In this document: piece by piece, positions 37,744 through 47,039 of the stretch
Numbering within the stretch: the stretch's first letter is position 1
Layout of the letters: the number at the start of each line of letters is the position of its first letter
Assembly (NCBI RefSeq): GCF_004115085.1
Contig: NZ_QXJP01000011.1
Coordinates: 1-64,000 of the forward strand
Reading direction: 5' to 3'
Length of the DNA: 64,000 nt
DNA from: Longirhabdus pacifica
GTDB taxonomy: Bacteria > Bacillota > Bacilli > Paenibacillales > DSM-105158
Notes under the pieces: generated by a model
What the model was told of the DNA's origin: nothing
What the model saw: only the letters and a program-made list of their open reading frames with translations
Database searches by the model: none
Translations under genes and position numbers: made by a program

Positions 37744-37989
37744 CTAACGCAAGATGTAAATCATTATAGCAACGATAATAATGACAATAGGGGTAAATAT
37801 ATAAGCTAATATAATGGGATTGGTAACAGCAGGATGTTTTACACGAATATTTGCAACAGGTTCGTTTATTCCTTTGTCATTACGCCGAATCCCAATTTTC
37901 AGCGTCTGTGTGAGTCCGTATACACACAGCAATACGATGAAAAGTAGTAACACCAACAATAATAAACCCATGGCAAGAACCTCTTTCAT
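37744..37989 (-). CDS. Small membrane protein, two helices
   Basis: 81 residues. A strongly hydrophobic helix spans about 6-27, a short basic loop contains KIGIRRND, and a second helix spans about 57-80. The loop carries NEPVANIRVKHPAVTNP. No family recognised. It sits upstream of another hypothetical gene on the same strand. Confidence 0.65.
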   Translation of the reverse strand: MKEVLAMGLLLLVLLLFIVLLCVYGLTQTLKIGIRRNDKGINEPVANIRVKHPAVTNPIILAYIFTPIVIIIVAIMIYILR

Positions 37990-38059
37990 GAATGTAATCT
38001 GCTTATATTTTTAACATATTTACTGTGTTTTATAGAGGTAAATCAATCCTGATGCCGAT

Positions 38060-38100
38060 TGAAAACAATAAAAGACAGCCGGCCAAAACCAACTGTCTTA
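38060..38100 (-). terminator. Terminator after the DUF421 gene
   Basis: Minus-strand arms AAGACAG and CTGTCTT (38093-38099 and 38072-38078 on the plus axis), followed by TTATTGTTTT. Confidence 0.65.
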
Positions 38101-38117
38101 AGTATTGTTTTATTATT

Positions 38118-38822
38118 TTATTGCTTTTCAATCACATATAATCCTTGAAGTGACGTGTATTCCGCATACATGACTTCACTCACATCTTTAATTCCATGGG
38201 AAAACAGTTCCCCATACAGCCATTGCTCATCCATACCAACAGCATTTAAATTTTGATTTAATATAGAGCCATCACTAATGAGTACAACTGGGAGCTCTGC
38301 CGTTACCTTTGTATTTTCATGATCATCACCATGATCCATCGTATGTATGTCTCTTTTTTGTGCCGTTTGATATTCTATTTTCTGCAAAACAGATATCATG
38401 CCATTGGATTCTAATAGAGCATACTCGACTTCACGAAGTGAAAACACATTTTTTTGTCTTAACAAATTTTGCAGTTGATCGATGCTAATTTTATGCTTTT
38501 TCAATAATTTGCGTTGAATAACTCCTTTTTCAATGACAAGACAAGGCTTCCCGTCTAAAATTTCACGCAGTGTTATCGATTTCAGCTCCATCCATTGAAT
38601 GCAATAAAGCAATAATCCCCAAATAAATACTGCAAAAAATATATGTAAAATACCGATCTTATCATCGTAAATCGCATTTCCAATTAATTCTCCTAATACT
38701 AAAGCAGAGATGAAATCAAAAGGAGTAATTTGATGTATTTGTGATCTCCCTAAAATTTTTGTCACTAGAAATAATAATAAAATACCAATGCATAGCTCGA
38801 TTACAATGGTAAAAATGAACAT
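38118..38822 (-). CDS. DUF421 membrane protein (YetF/YrbG family)
   Basis: 234 residues. Three N-terminal membrane helices (to about 75) include the family pattern TPFDFISALVLGELIGNAIYDD. The cytoplasmic DUF421 domain then begins REILDGKPCLVIEKGVI and contains FSLREVEYALLESNG. Family members such as YetF are found in spore and vegetative membranes; YetF-type proteins have a germination-related role (5AF/2Duf) in some spores. AAGGAG precedes the ATG. A Asp/His-rich insert (HTMDHGDDHE) lies near residue 160. Confidence 0.88.
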   Translation of the reverse strand: MFIFTIVIELCIGILLLFLVTKILGRSQIHQITPFDFISALVLGELIGNAIYDDKIGILHIFFAVFIWGLLLYCIQWMELKSITLREILDGKPCLVIEKGVIQRKLLKKHKISIDQLQNLLRQKNVFSLREVEYALLESNGMISVLQKIEYQTAQKRDIHTMDHGDDHENTKVTAELPVVLISDGSILNQNLNAVGMDEQWLYGELFSHGIKDVSEVMYAEYTSLQGLYVIEKQ

Positions 38823-38887
38823 GCTGGGACTCCTTTTTTATGTACTGTTCCTAGGATATCCAGCTATGCTAACAACCATGCGTCATT

Positions 38888-39718
38888 TTAAAAATCAAAA
38901 TGATCTGGATCAGGGCCGTTGCGCTTATCTATGTTCATACTTTCAATTTGCTTTACGTCTTCTTCATCTAAACTAAAATCAAATATATTTGCATTATCAC
39001 GAATACGTTCAAATTTTACGGATTTCGGAATCGTAATTACACCTTGTTGTATATCCCATCTCAAAATCACTTGTGCAGTTGTTTTATGGTGTTTACTCGC
39101 AATTTTTTGCAAAGTAGGATGATCTAATAGTTTACCTTGCATAAGCGGGCTCCACGCTTCCATTTGGATATGATGCTTTTCGCAATACTTCTTCAACTCC
39201 ACCTGTTGCAGCTGAGGATGATATTCCACTTGATTCACAGATGGAACGACACCCGTATCTTGTATAACGTCATCAAGATGATGTGTCTGAAAGTTACTTA
39301 CACCAATCGCTTTAACGTATCCCTCTTCATATAATTTCACTAATGCCTTCCACGTTTCTTTATACTTTTCTTTTACTGGCCAGTGAACTAAGTACAAATC
39401 AATCCATTCCAGTTGCAGTTTTTTTCTGCTTTCTTCAAAAGCTTTTAATGTTTCTTCGTATCCTTGGTTACTATTCCACACTTTCGTTGTAATGAATAGT
39501 TCCTCTCGCTTCACTTCGCTTTCTTGTACGGCAACACCTACACCTTGTTCATTTTGATAGATCGCAGCTGTATCGATACTTCGGTATCCTACTTGTATCG
39601 CTTCTTTCACCGCTTGAATGACTTGATGCCCGTCTTTGGTTTTAAATACACCTAAACCAAACCATGGCATTTGCACCCCATTATTTAATGTTACGCAGTC
39701 TGCTAGTGACTTTACCAT
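38888..39718 (-). CDS. Aldo/keto reductase (YvgN/YtbE glyoxal reductase-like)
   Basis: 276 residues, a full TIM-barrel AKR. The catalytic Asp-Tyr-Lys-His set is visible: DTAAIYQNE, TTKVWN and LVHWP. NADPH-binding residues are near IPKSVKFERIRDN. It reduces aldehydes such as methylglyoxal in related bacilli. AAAGGAGG precedes the start. Confidence 0.93.
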   Translation of the reverse strand: MVKSLADCVTLNNGVQMPWFGLGVFKTKDGHQVIQAVKEAIQVGYRSIDTAAIYQNEQGVGVAVQESEVKREELFITTKVWNSNQGYEETLKAFEESRKKLQLEWIDLYLVHWPVKEKYKETWKALVKLYEEGYVKAIGVSNFQTHHLDDVIQDTGVVPSVNQVEYHPQLQQVELKKYCEKHHIQMEAWSPLMQGKLLDHPTLQKIASKHHKTTAQVILRWDIQQGVITIPKSVKFERIRDNANIFDFSLDEEDVKQIESMNIDKRNGPDPDHFDF

Positions 39719-40026
39719 ACTAAACCTTCCTCCTTTTTCAGAATGTTCTGATATATTTTAATTATTTCACCCTTAATATAAAGGCATGCATTGATTGGAT
39801 AAGATGAAGAAATGATGGGATAAATGTCTAATCTAAATTATACCAGCTAAAATGACAAACGATCAATCCTAATTTATGGCATAGGTTTAAACAAAAGAGT
39901 GAAAAAATGTGTGCATAAAATGTGTGTACAGGTTGAATGTTATGTCTCCACATATAAGGATTCATCCAACCTATACACTTTCATGGATTGCTGTTAACGA
40001 TATCGTGTGCTCCGTAACTTCATGTC
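39719..40026. other. Intergenic region with palindrome and repeat fragment
   Basis: No gene. TCAGAA-TG-TTCTGA (39738-39751) is a 14-bp palindrome just upstream of the aldo/keto reductase Shine-Dalgarno. ATAAGATGAAGAAAT (39799-39813) is identical to the left outer arm of repeat copy A at 6365. AGGTTGaATG...CATCCAACCT-type arms at about 39930-39985 form an imperfect hairpin downstream of rsgA, without a T-run. Confidence 0.45.
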
Positions 40027-41094
40027 TTACATGCGATGTTTGGTCGTACGGTCACCGCTAATTTTTTTCCATTTTTTCCTTTCTTCTAGTTGTGCACGTT
40101 TATTACTTTTCCTAGCTATATAGGCTAATTCTCTTTGTAATTTTACATAACTTTGATATCGAGATGTATTTAATGTATTATCTTCAATCGCTTGTTGAAC
40201 GGCACAACCAGGTTCACTTTGATGAGAACAGTCATGATACTTACATTGTAATGCTAATTGCTCTATATCTGAGAAAGTATGATCCATAATATCTTCATCA
40301 CTTTCCCACAGTTTGAGTTCTCTCATTCCTGGCGTATCCATGACGATCGTACCATTTGGAAGCAAAAACAACTCGCGGTTTGTTGTTGTGTGCTTTCCTT
40401 TATGATCACTCTCTCGAATATCATTTACTTTCTGCCTCTTTTCCCCGTACATCGTATTTAATAAAGTGGACTTTCCTGCACCGGAGGAGCCTGTTACGGC
40501 TATCGTCTTGCCTTCTTTTAAAAATGGGGCTAGTTGCTCTAAACCTTTCTCCTCAACTGAGCTAACCACACAAATGGGGACACCCATAGCGGCTACTTCT
40601 ACTTTTTTTATTTTCTCCGGGATATCTTCGCACAAATCCGATTTACTTAAAACAATAACGGGAGACGCACCACTTTCCCATATCATCGTCATATATCGTT
40701 CCATTCTTCTTACATTAAAATCATTATTCAATGCTAGGACAAAAAATACCGTATCTACATTCGCAGCGATAACTTGCTCTTCGGTTGTTTCCCCAGCTGC
40801 TTGTCTAGATAGTTTACTTATACGAGGAAGCACATGATGAATAACGGCTTTTTTTTCGTCTAGCAAAATGTTAATGATGACCCAATCCCCTACCGCTGGA
40901 TAATCTGATCTCTCTTTTGCCTCGAACGTAAATTTACCTTTTAAGTGAGCCAGCATTTCCCCATGCTCTGTCTCTACTTCATACAAATGTTTATGCTCCT
41001 GCACTACTCTTCCGAGTTGATATCCTTCTTTTGCAAAGTGTCTAAAGTGTTCCATCGTCGTTTCTGTCAATCCGAATTGTTTTAATCTATTCAA
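40027..41094 (-). CDS. rsgA: Ribosome small subunit-dependent GTPase A, second-type RsgA
   Basis: 355 residues. A circularly permuted GTPase: G4 SKSD precedes G1 GSSGAGKSTL and G3 DTPG, the signature of RsgA/YjeQ. An N-terminal OB fold (to about 100) and a C-terminal zinc knuckle (CKYHDC ... EPGC) are present. It aids late 30S assembly. The longer, divergent form and the isolated position suggest a paralogue of the usual RsgA, which lies in the prkC-rpe-thiN cluster in Bacillus. The C-terminus is strongly basic. Confidence 0.9.
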   Translation of the reverse strand: MNRLKQFGLTETTMEHFRHFAKEGYQLGRVVQEHKHLYEVETEHGEMLAHLKGKFTFEAKERSDYPAVGDWVIINILLDEKKAVIHHVLPRISKLSRQAAGETTEEQVIAANVDTVFFVLALNNDFNVRRMERYMTMIWESGASPVIVLSKSDLCEDIPEKIKKVEVAAMGVPICVVSSVEEKGLEQLAPFLKEGKTIAVTGSSGAGKSTLLNTMYGEKRQKVNDIRESDHKGKHTTTNRELFLLPNGTIVMDTPGMRELKLWESDEDIMDHTFSDIEQLALQCKYHDCSHQSEPGCAVQQAIEDNTLNTSRYQSYVKLQRELAYIARKSNKRAQLEERKKWKKISGDRTTKHRM

Positions 41095-41133
41095 TTTCTA
41101 TTTCCTCCAAGTCATATTCATTTACATTTTTAC

Positions 41134-41160
41134 AACAAAAAAGACCGCGCTGCGGCCTTT
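41134..41160 (-). terminator. Terminator of a small transcription unit
   Basis: Minus-strand AAAGGCCGC-AGC-GCGGTCTTT followed by TTTG lies 40 bases before rsgA. It cannot belong to rsgA, so it implies an upstream minus-strand transcript. Confidence 0.7.
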
Positions 41161-41288
41161 ACTTCATTGTTGATTACCATGGATATGTCGCAAGCGAGTA
41201 CACCACTGCACAGCTACATATCATGAATATGATCTTAGATGGTTATGTCATCTCTGTCCTTACATACTATTGTCATCATAAGATAGGA

Positions 41289-41381
41289 CTATAAACAAAA
41301 TACATTTTCACGACATTTCAGAGAGCTGCACAATGGCTTATATGCAATTAACGTTTCACCCTTTATTGTCATCACCATCAT
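41289..41381 (-). CDS. Small ORF, 30 codons, with own promoter and terminator
   Basis: Begins MMVMTIKGETL and ends KCRENVFCL, with three cysteines; tandem ATGs at 41381 and 41378. AGGAGGG (41386-41391 carries GGAGGG) stands four or seven bases ahead. A promoter lies at 41413-41441 and a terminator at 41134-41160, giving a transcript of about 270 bases with a long untranslated tail. No similarity recognised. It may encode a small protein or a leader peptide, or be part of a regulatory RNA. Confidence 0.5.
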   Translation of the reverse strand: MMVMTIKGETLIAYKPLCSSLKCRENVFCL

Positions 41382-41412
41382 GCATCCCTCCTTCACTTGT
41401 TTTAGTATTCTC

Positions 41413-41441
41413 ATTGTAGCTGATATTCCTTGAATTGTAAA
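41413..41441 (-). promoter_or_regulatory. Promoter of the small transcription unit
   Basis: Minus-strand TTTACA (41436-41441), 17 bases, TACAAT (41413-41418), 30 bases ahead of the small ORF start. Confidence 0.65.
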
Positions 41442-41538
41442 TACAGTATTATATCTTGCAACTTTGGTATATCACTGAACGTCTAGTCTTTAACCAACGT
41501 TTTTACCTAAAGAGTAAGAGAAAGGGGAGCGCATACGT

Positions 41539-42141
41539 ATGTTTAGAAAGATCTTTTCCATCGTTGCGGCAATGGTGTTTATCAGTTCATTATTCATCTT
41601 GCCTCAATCGGTCATTGCATGTTCGTGTATAGAAACACCGTCCGTAGAAGATCAATTTGAAAGTTCGGCAGCTGTGTTTAGTGGGAAAGTGTTAGAAATA
41701 GAGGAAGGTGATATTGGTAAAAAAGTGTTAATAGAGGTGATGGAAAGTTGGAAGGGTGTAAATCAATCACAAATCATCGTAAACACCCCAGGGCAAGGGC
41801 CCAGTTGTGGTTTTCCTTTTGAAAAAGGGGAAGACTATCTCCTATATGCGTATTCTTCTACAGCGTTATCTGAAGATGATAAAGATGGGACTTTACAGGT
41901 TAATATTTGTAGCAGAAGTAATGTGCTAGAAGAAGCAGAAGAAGATGTATTGATTTTAGGAGGTGGTAAAACAGCCGATACATTAACACAAGCCGACATA
42001 CAGTCCTATTTTTCCACAGAAACAAGTAACAGCCAAAGTCAAAGTATGACGTTCATGATCATGTGGGCTTCCATCATCTTCATTGTGATGATGTTAATCG
42101 GTATTGGGATATACACTTACAAAAGATCGTCTGGATCATAA
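41539..42141 (+). CDS. TIMP/NTR-like secreted protein with C-terminal membrane anchor
   Basis: 200 residues. A signal peptide ends in IACSC, so the mature protein probably starts at Cys28 or near it. The CSC start followed by a beta-rich domain with GKVLEI, VLIEVMESWKG, GQGPSCGFPFEKGEDYLLYA and VNICSRS is the pattern of the netrin/TIMP fold, with Cys28, Cys30, and two later cysteines for disulfides. A C-terminal helix (about 170-193) plus basic tail anchors it. In animals this fold inhibits metalloproteases; in bacteria its role is unknown. Start follows AAAGGGGAG. Confidence 0.75.
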   Translation: MFRKIFSIVAAMVFISSLFILPQSVIACSCIETPSVEDQFESSAAVFSGKVLEIEEGDIGKKVLIEVMESWKGVNQSQIIVNTPGQGPSCGFPFEKGEDYLLYAYSSTALSEDDKDGTLQVNICSRSNVLEEAEEDVLILGGGKTADTLTQADIQSYFSTETSNSQSQSMTFMIMWASIIFIVMMLIGIGIYTYKRSSGS

Positions 42142-42174
42142 TCCATATGTTTCTTTTATTTACTCGTCCATAAA

Positions 42175-43341
42175 CTACGTATACATTGATTTATTATTTT
42201 GCTGATTCTCTGTATTGGTTCTTTTCTTAGGTAACATTCCAAATATAACCCATGAAAATTTAAAGTACTTACTAGTAACTTCAACTATAAACCAAGATAA
42301 GCTCAAGGCGAGGATAAACATAAATAAATAGACCAATGGATTTGCCGTATACTCATTTACCATAATAAATTCTCTGTAAATTGCTAATATAAATGGATGA
42401 ATCAAGTATATGCCAAATGAAGCCTCTCCCAAACGCATTAATAGATTCGTTAGTTTGGTGTTTAGCACTCTTTTAAGTAAGTATGAAATTTGAAATAGTA
42501 CAATGGCTGTCAGCAACGTTTGCATGTTCCACAAAAGTTCATAGATGAATGCATGATACTGGGTATTATTTGCTCTTAATTGATACTGAAGATAAATATT
42601 CCCTCCTATGCTAAACATCGTCCCTGACCATAGTAAAGCATATAAAATGAAGAATTTCTTCATTACAGCTTTTGTAGGTTTTAAAAATGGAATGATCTTA
42701 TCATAATAAATTCCTAAAAAAGCACCCGTTAAATAGAAAGAAAAGTAGGATAAAGCAATACTCCCTTTTCCGACAGGAAATAAGGATAACTGTTCATTAT
42801 AATAATAGTATAAGATTACAAATATCCATTGAATAACAAATCCAATTATAATAGATATACTTGAAAAGAAAGGATGTCTTTTGAACAAAAACAATATGAA
42901 TGGGAACATTAGATAAAATTGAATGCTTATAAATACAAAATACAAGTGTGTATGGGCAGTGCCTAAAGAAAGCTGAATGAAAAACTGTTGAATTAAGTTC
43001 CAAATGCTTGTTAAATCATCCATTTTTAAAATAAAATAAAAAAACGATATGACCACATACGGTACGGTAACGTACAGTAAACGCTTTCGATAAAAATGAG
43101 AGATAAGTTGACGATCAATCGAGCGATGATAATAGTTATAAAAAATGACAAAACTACTAATTAAAATAAATGTAGGAGTACCAAATTTAAATGCAGTGTG
43201 CAAAAAAATGTACAACGGGTAATACAAGCTTTGGTGATCTACATATACAACCGCTGATCCTAATGTATGTACAATGATAACCGCTATGATACCTATTGCT
43301 CGACTCATGTATATTTCATTAATTTGTTTGGATGTATTCAT
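42175..43341 (-). CDS. Acyltransferase family 3 membrane protein
   Basis: 388 residues with about ten membrane helices. The N-terminus has IYMSRAIGIIAVIIVHTLGSA, with the His of the acyltransferase-3 family, and the C-terminus GEASFGIYLIHPFILAIYREF. Such proteins O-acetylate or succinylate cell-surface polysaccharides, as in OafA, IcaC and WecH. The acceptor is not inferable. The gene is monocistronic, and the A/T-rich codon use is stronger than in neighbours. Confidence 0.88.
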   Translation of the reverse strand: MNTSKQINEIYMSRAIGIIAVIIVHTLGSAVVYVDHQSLYYPLYIFLHTAFKFGTPTFILISSFVIFYNYYHRSIDRQLISHFYRKRLLYVTVPYVVISFFYFILKMDDLTSIWNLIQQFFIQLSLGTAHTHLYFVFISIQFYLMFPFILFLFKRHPFFSSISIIIGFVIQWIFVILYYYYNEQLSLFPVGKGSIALSYFSFYLTGAFLGIYYDKIIPFLKPTKAVMKKFFILYALLWSGTMFSIGGNIYLQYQLRANNTQYHAFIYELLWNMQTLLTAIVLFQISYLLKRVLNTKLTNLLMRLGEASFGIYLIHPFILAIYREFIMVNEYTANPLVYLFMFILALSLSWFIVEVTSKYFKFSWVIFGMLPKKRTNTENQQNNKSMYT

Positions 43342-43540
43342 TTATTTAAATTCCCACTATTACTTTTATTTTATTAAAGTTACTAAAATCGGTTCTTATA
43401 GTCTTACCATTACTTTAGCATATACTTCCATTATATATCAATATATTACATGATATTGAACATAAAGGTAATAGTAGAGTGTGTAATGTAATTAGATCGT
43501 TTGCCATTGAAAATCAATCCACTTTTACAATTGAAATGCA

Positions 43541-43582
43541 AAAAGGGAAGGGCTATATAATTCTAGCCCTTCCCTTTTTTTC
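43541..43582. terminator. Strong bidirectional terminator
   Basis: Perfect 16-bp arms AAAAAGGGAAGGGCTA and TAGCCCTTCCCTTTTT across an 8-base loop, flanking the end of the small helical protein gene. A plus-strand frame running across it is not a gene. Confidence 0.85.
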
Positions 43583-43593
43583 CATGATCGTTA

Positions 43594-43863
43594 CTAATCC
43601 ATATGTTTCTTTTTCAACTGCTGAAACGTGCGTTTTTCTTTTTCGAAAGCAGTACATACCTGCTCAAACGTATGTTGATCTGCACCACTTTTAGCCTGAT
43701 CAATGGCATTTTCCGCGTGGACTATAGCATGTTGTGCTTGTGTAATTAACTGCTCATCTGGATGTGTTTGTGCTTGTGATACAGCATGATGCACTTTGTC
43801 CAACGAATCTTGCGCTTGTGAAAGCGGGCTTTGTGATTGCAAACTTGAATCGCCATGGGGCAT
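43594..43863 (-). CDS. Small helical hypothetical protein
   Basis: 89 residues, rich in Gln, Ala and His, with heptad-like repeats (SQAQDSLDKVHHAVSQAQ, ITQAQHAIVHAENAIDQAK). It is likely a helical hairpin of the kind seen in small Bacillus proteins (DUF2564/DUF3813 type), but family membership is not established. GAGGAGAAG precedes the ATG, and a strong terminator follows. Confidence 0.65.
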   Translation of the reverse strand: MPHGDSSLQSQSPLSQAQDSLDKVHHAVSQAQTHPDEQLITQAQHAIVHAENAIDQAKSGADQHTFEQVCTAFEKEKRTFQQLKKKHMD

Positions 43864-43945
43864 GCTTCACTTCTCCTCACATTTAAGAATTTTTTTGTTC
43901 ATTCTTAATGTGACAAGCTGCCTCGTATTTTATGCCTATTTATAC

Positions 43946-44620
43946 TTAGTATTTTTCTGTTGAAGTTTCACCTTTTGCGATGGAAACCCCACTGCTTGCT
44001 CCGAGTCTAGTTGCTCCCGCTTCCACCATTGCCGTTGCGTCTTCTAAACTTCTCACACCACCAGAAGCTTTTACACCAATATCAGGACCCACGGTTTTTC
44101 TCATTAAAGCAACGTCTTCTTTGGTTGCACCGCCCGTAGAGAATCCAGTGGAAGTTTTCACAAAATCTGCGCCTGCTTTTACTGACAATGCACAAGCTCT
44201 TTCTTTCTGCTCGTCATTCAATAAGCAAGTTTCGATAATAACTTTTGTTAACGTTCCATTAGCCGCTTCTACTACAGCTCTAATATCTGCTTCGACTTCA
44301 TCATCTTTTCCATCTATTAGTGCACCGATATTGATGACCATATCGATTTCTTGAGCACCTTGTGCAATTGCTGTTTTCGTTTCAAACGCTTTCACTTCTT
44401 TAGCAGAAGCGCCTAATGGGAATCCAACAACAGTACATACCTTCACTTCGCTACCTTGCAATTGCTTCGCTGCTAACGGAACCCAATATGGATTAACACA
44501 AACAGAAGCAAATCCGTATTGTTTTGCTTCCTCTGTAAGTTTCATAATATCTTTCTGTTGAACTGTAGGTTTAAGTACAGTGTGATCAATCAATTTCGTT
44601 ATGTTTTGCAATGAAGCCAA
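43946..44620 (-). CDS. deoC: Deoxyribose-phosphate aldolase
   Basis: 224 residues. It splits 2-deoxyribose-5-phosphate into glyceraldehyde-3-phosphate and acetaldehyde in deoxynucleoside catabolism. The Schiff-base lysine is in [36 protein letters not shown] and [12 protein letters not shown] are further signatures. No pdp or nupC neighbour is present, unlike the B. subtilis dra-nupC-pdp operon. Confidence 0.96.
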   Translation of the reverse strand: MASLQNITKLIDHTVLKPTVQQKDIMKLTEEAKQYGFASVCVNPYWVPLAAKQLQGSEVKVCTVVGFPLGASAKEVKAFETKTAIAQGAQEIDMVINIGALIDGKDDEVEADIRAVVEAANGTLTKVIIETCLLNDEQKERACALSVKAGADFVKTSTGFSTGGATKEDVALMRKTVGPDIGVKASGGVRSLEDATAMVEAGATRLGASSGVSIAKGETSTEKY

Positions 44621-44723
44621 CCCCTTTAATTAAATGTAAGTAGACAAAACTTTTGCACCATTTCATTGTACACTAATCTCTCATCTCGTGTCACATCAAT
44701 AAGTTGGCTGTATTGCAAGTTAT

Positions 44724-45710
44724 TTATTCTGTAATCTGCTCGTAAGTTGCATTATACATACGAAACATCGTTTTATAATTAGATTCATCAATTTTTATAC
44801 CTACGTCTAATGTTCCTGTAATTTTTATCGGTCCATCCATAAAGCGAAGTTCATCTGGGTTATCTACAAAGACGATCATGATTTTATTCCAATACGATTC
44901 ATCCCCATTATCAAATGGACATTCTGCTCCTGGTTCTGGAATGAGCAAGAACCAACCTTGCTTTAAAGATAATACTTCTCCCATGTACCCATTGATAGAA
45001 ACCGTTGATCCGCTTTTGTCCCAAAAATGTTGCGATGGAGTGGTCTGATCGTCTCCATCAAAAAAACCATCCCATGTCAGTTCATTTTCATTCGTTTGTT
45101 GAACAGGGGCAGCTTCCTCATTAGCTGTATCTTCTTTTACTGGTTGTTCTTCTGCTAGTGTTAAATTCTCTTCCCCTTCTTGCTGTTGTGCTGGTTGTGA
45201 TGGCTGTTGTGCTTCTACTTGTTCAGCTTGTGTTAGTTGTTCTGGTTGCTGCTCAGCTTCACTCTCTTCTGCCACAGGTTCTTGCTGATTATCAACTGCT
45301 TGAGATTGCACTTGCTCTTCAACAGTTTGTGCTGATGTTTCATCTTTTTCAGACACGGTATCCTCTGCGCTGTTATTTTCCGTTTCTTCTGTTTGACTCG
45401 TCTCACTTGGTTCCTCTTCGATTTGTTGCTCTTCACTTTGTTCCTGTTCAGATGCTATTGTTGTTTCTTGATTTGCTAATTCGGCCTCATGTTGCTGTTC
45501 CATCTCTTGTCCTGATGTACCTTCTACGGTATTCATTTCTTGCTGCTCTACACTTTCTTCTGTTGTATTTACTTGCTCTTGCTTTTCTTCTGACTGTAAA
45601 GCTGTATTAAAACTCGTTGTTGTATCTGAATTTTTATCCACTTTAGAGCAAGCCGCTAGTAAAAAAATCAACATGATAAATAAATATCGTTGTTTTCTTA
45701 TTGCCCTCAC
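44724..45710 (-). CDS. Lipoprotein with Glu/Gln-rich linker and DUF3299-like C-terminal domain
   Basis: 328 residues. Signal with lipobox LLAAC (Cys21). Residues about 35-210 are an extended Glu/Gln/Ser/Thr-rich, strongly acidic spacer that would project the C-terminal domain through the wall. The last 115 residues are folded (STVSINGYMGEVLSL, GWFLLIPEPGAECPF, PIKITGTLDVGI), a pattern like DUF3299. It begins three bases after the permease gene, so it is the third gene of the ABC operon and probably its extracytoplasmic partner. Metal binding by the acidic spacer is possible but unproven. Confidence 0.75.
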   Translation of the reverse strand: MRAIRKQRYLFIMLIFLLAACSKVDKNSDTTTSFNTALQSEEKQEQVNTTEESVEQQEMNTVEGTSGQEMEQQHEAELANQETTIASEQEQSEEQQIEEEPSETSQTEETENNSAEDTVSEKDETSAQTVEEQVQSQAVDNQQEPVAEESEAEQQPEQLTQAEQVEAQQPSQPAQQQEGEENLTLAEEQPVKEDTANEEAAPVQQTNENELTWDGFFDGDDQTTPSQHFWDKSGSTVSINGYMGEVLSLKQGWFLLIPEPGAECPFDNGDESYWNKIMIVFVDNPDELRFMDGPIKITGTLDVGIKIDESNYKTMFRMYNATYEQITE

Positions 45711-45713
45711 CTC

Positions 45714-47039
45714 CTAATTTTGAAATAGTTGCAAAGGACTGACCTTGAATGCAGTAAATGCCGGTAACGTCGAAGCAATAGCTCCTAATATTAGGGCAAC
45801 GCCAATTAACTGCCATTCATAAAGTGAGAAAGTTAACCAATTCAGCTGTACTCCGGATAATTGGAAAAACCAATCTTTCAACATCCACCCACTAAGGTGA
45901 CCGACTATTACCCCACTTGCAATACCGATCGTCGTGAGTGCCATGCCTTCTCCAAATAACATCCACCATACGTAAGCTCTTGTTTTACCTATAATACGCA
46001 GCAATCCAACATCTTTTCTACGTTCGTTAACAGAAGCAATGAGGGAAAGCATGATGGAAACTACAGCAAGTAGTATACATGGCAGCATGAATACTTTTAT
46101 ATAGTCGGAACCTGTATCCACCGTATTCACAATGTCCGCAGACACTTTTCCACTATATACAGCTTGCACACCAGAAATATCATCCATCTCATTTTTGATT
46201 TGCTGCATACCGAAGAGAGATTTCGGTTTTAACAATATAGCTGTGACCTCTCTATCTTCAGCTGAAGATTCGTGTACATGCCAAGTATGATCTACAGTAG
46301 TAAACACCGCTTTATCATCCGCATTATTTAGTATGGGCAGGATTCCAACTACTTCGTATTTAAATTGTTGGTGTGCATCGTGATGACCTTCTTCCCCTAC
46401 TGCATGTTCCTCTTCTTCATGATGTGCTTCTTCCTCGTGGTGGGCTTCTTCTTCATGATGTGCTTCTCCTTCGTGATCTTCTGCTGCTTCATGCTGTGCT
46501 TCTTTATGATCATCACTGTCTAATATTGTACCTGTCTGTCCTACAAGACCATGTCCTCCATAAAATTGATCGCCAATGTGAAGATCCAGCTGATCTGCTA
46601 CGTACGCTCCCACTACCACTTCCCCAGTAGCATCATACAATGTTCCCTGCTTCATCGGTTTATCTCCATAACGTACTGGGAAATAAGCCGCATCTACTCC
46701 TACAATGGGATAGGTATTAATGCTATCTCCTACCGTAATGGGATAAGCATATTGTACTTCATCATTCTCCTCTAATTGTTCTACGATGTCATAAGGAATA
46801 TTTCCCGTTGGCGCGCCAATATGATAAAAAGAATTCAGCACAAGTTGTGTCTCACTGCCTTCTGCCCCAATGACGATTTCAAATGGACCGTAACCGTTTT
46901 TTGCTCCTTCTTCCATACTTTCATAACTAAGAATTAGAAATACAACTAATGCAACGGTAATACTAATAGCGAAGATAGTTAGTAAAGATAAAGCTTTGCG
47001 ATGTAAAATATTTCGCCATATCAATTTGTAGCTTTTCAC
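45714..47039 (-). CDS. FtsX/MacB-type ABC permease with His-rich loop
   Basis: 441 residues. Helix 1 (about 16-38) is followed by a large extracytoplasmic domain, then three helices (about 316-340, 356-386, 398-425), the FtsX/LolC/MacB topology. Residues 178-224 are an insertion of repeated AHHEEE units with about fifteen His and many Glu, a likely divalent-metal (zinc, nickel or copper) binding loop. It overlaps the ATPase gene by four bases (ATGA). Such permeases act as mechanotransmitters or lipoprotein/peptide exporters rather than importers. The substrate is unknown. Confidence 0.85.
   Translation of the reverse strand: MKSYKLIWRNILHRKALSLLTIFAISITVALVVFLILSYESMEEGAKNGYGPFEIVIGAEGSETQLVLNSFYHIGAPTGNIPYDIVEQLEENDEVQYAYPITVGDSINTYPIVGVDAAYFPVRYGDKPMKQGTLYDATGEVVVGAYVADQLDLHIGDQFYGGHGLVGQTGTILDSDDHKEAQHEAAEDHEGEAHHEEEAHHEEEAHHEEEEHAVGEEGHHDAHQQFKYEVVGILPILNNADDKAVFTTVDHTWHVHESSAEDREVTAILLKPKSLFGMQQIKNEMDDISGVQAVYSGKVSADIVNTVDTGSDYIKVFMLPCILLAVVSIMLSLIASVNERRKDVGLLRIIGKTRAYVWWMLFGEGMALTTIGIASGVIVGHLSGWMLKDWFFQLSGVQLNWLTFSLYEWQLIGVALILGAIASTLPAFTAFKVSPLQLFQN

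Noticed and set aside
43479-43694. Plus-strand ORF of 71 codons
   Set aside because: It crosses a strong terminator and overlaps the coding strand of the small helical protein.
45158-45610. Leu/Val-rich plus-strand ORF of 150 codons
   Set aside because: Antisense to the Gln/Glu-rich spacer of the lipoprotein, a compositional artefact.
46373-46630. Leu/His-rich plus-strand ORF
   Set aside because: Antisense to the His-rich insert of the ABC permease.
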